A stretch of 38,778 bases of DNA, taken from positions 31,238-70,015 of the forward strand of contig MPNW01000851.1 of assembly GCA_011800805.1 (NCBI GenBank), written 5' to 3'. Both the position numbers and the translations under genes were made by a program. Within the stretch, counting starts at the first letter, position 1, and each line of letters begins with the position of its first letter. This DNA is from Hirudo medicinalis (lineage: Eukaryota > Annelida > Clitellata > Hirudinida > Hirudinidae). The notes under the pieces are model-generated. The model ran no database searches, was not told the origin of the DNA, and worked only from the letters and a program-made list of their open reading frames with translations. This document shows positions 37,764 to 38,778 of the stretch, piece by piece.

Positions 37764-37884
37764 TGGATGGATAGATGGATGGATGGATGGATGGATGGAT
37801 GGATGGATGGATGGATGGATGGATGGATGGATGGATGGATGGATGGATGGATGGATGGTTGGATGGATGGGTGGGTGGATGGAT
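37764..37884. repeat. (GGAT)n tetranucleotide microsatellite
   Basis: About 30 units, nearly pure, with a TGGTT interruption near 37857 and GGGT units near 37871. Confidence 0.95.
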
Positions 37885-37971
37885 ACTCTTGGGCAATCGA
37901 GTTGTTACGAGCAGAACTAACGTAGATTCTGGTGATGATAGTGATTTTTTTGCTTTTAATGCGATAACTAC

Positions 37972-38143
37972 TTGATGATGATTATAATCATCGTCATGAT
38001 AATGGAGATGTGGTTAACGATATTGAATGTGGTGATGAATGATGATGATGATGGTGATACCGATGACGATGATGACGACGACGACGATGACGACGACGAC
38101 GATGATGATAATGATGACGACCATGATGATGATGGAAAACCGA
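37972..38143. repeat. GAT/GAC microsatellite cluster
   Basis: GAT and GAC triplets with ATT and GTG interruptions. The following about 120 bases (38144-38266) are unique. Confidence 0.85.
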
Positions 38144-38266
38144 AAGACTGAGAGAGCTTTCGTGCATTCCTCTGTGCACATCGAAAGCTGCTCCAGGCTT
38201 GGAAAACAAGACTCGCGCCGTGGCTTCGTTGGAGACGATTTGGAGATGACGACGACAACGATGATG

Positions 38267-38373
38267 TCCGTGTGATGATGATAATGATGCTGATGCTGAT
38301 GATGATTATAATGATGCTGATGCTGATGATGATGACGATGATGTTGATGATGACGACGACGATGACGATGATG
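38267..38373. repeat. GAT microsatellite with 30-bp higher-order unit
   Basis: GATGATTATAATGATGCTGAT-type units recur, so the array has a longer period than three bases. Confidence 0.8.
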
Positions 38374-38445
38374 ATCTTGAGAATTTTATGGCATTCGTTG
38401 TATGGCATATTTATCCATCCAATGTTTGAGTAACTGTAATCGCCA

Positions 38446-38515
38446 TCATCATCATCATCATCATCATCGTCATCATCATCATCGTCATCATCATCATCAT
38501 TGACATCATCATCAT
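38446..38515. repeat. (ATC)n microsatellite
   Basis: ATC with GTC and TGAC interruptions, opposite in sense to the flanking GAT arrays. Confidence 0.85.
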
Positions 38516-38603
38516 GTCACTGATGACGTCACACTAATTATTTTGTGAACGTGAATATTAATGAAGGATTTCCTGAGGTTAGACATTCGAACTTCGCTGA
38601 GAA

Positions 38604-38640
38604 GATGACGACGAAGACGATGATGATGATGATGATGATT

Positions 38641-38713
<73 letters not shown>

Positions 38714-38758
38714 CGACGACGACGACGATGATGATGACGATGATGATGATGATGACGA
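38604..38758. repeat. (GAT/GAC)n microsatellite at the right edge
   Basis: Long, nearly pure GAT run passing into GAC and back. It ends close to the window edge, so its true end may lie outside. Confidence 0.92.
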
Positions 38759-38778
38759 TCCGATTGTTGGATATCATC

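Noticed and set aside
37570..37896. Minus-strand frame with PSIHPSIHP repeats
   Set aside because: The repeated part is the GGAT microsatellite. Only the last 29 codons (37579-37665) are kept as a weak exon candidate.

Overview
This is nuclear DNA from an invertebrate animal. It has many short GT-AG introns, long intergenic spacers, very abundant GAT/ATC and AAT/ATT microsatellites, and a single-copy gene of the Kismet/CHD6-9 chromatin-remodeller family. The CHD protein has one BRK domain, as in fly Kismet, where human CHD7 has two, and it is far longer than CHD7. I cannot place the phylum. Nothing bacterial, viral or CRISPR-like is visible, and I found no frankly new defence or mobile system. 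LAYOUT. (1) 668-1108, minus strand: a complete, compact two-exon gene for a protein of about 121 residues with a C-terminal CaaX box. It is easily missed because its first exon codes only 15 residues. I do not recognise the family. (2) 1109-2367: a spacer of about 1.3 kb shared head-to-head with the CHD gene. It carries CCAAT and YY1-like motifs, a probable 5'-UTR splice acceptor and two short upstream ORFs. (3) 2368-28969, plus strand: the Kismet/CHD7-like gene, rebuilt here as about 42 coding exons and about 4,390 residues. Domain order is Gln/Pro-rich N-terminus, basic linker, two chromodomains, SNF2 ATPase lobes 1 and 2, C-terminal helical/SANT-like region, acidic linkers, SANT domain, long acidic exon, Arg-rich segment, BRK domain, and a Ser/Pro-rich tail with a PxDLS (CtBP-type) motif. 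Most junctions were fixed by reading phase and by homology to CHD7. Two places stay unresolved: the exon near 23924-24251 and a frame change near 27035. (4) 28970-31863: intergenic, tail-to-tail. (5) 31864 to about 37.7 kb, minus strand: the 3' half of a second large gene. It encodes a long disordered protein ending in a class I PDZ ligand (RSVV). A PH-like segment is possible just upstream, and its 5' exons lie beyond the right edge or are not recognised. (6) 37.7-38.8 kb: microsatellites. REPEATS. Introns between 9.7 and 14.4 kb hold six same-orientation copies of an element of about 105 bp with tRNA-like promoter boxes. There is also a Helitron-like insertion at 11851-11996, a SINE-like tail at about 16541-16680, and two adjacent minisatellites (36-bp and 30-bp units) before the BRK exon. 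Both N positions (12190, 22387) sit beside microsatellites, so local assembly quality is doubtful there.
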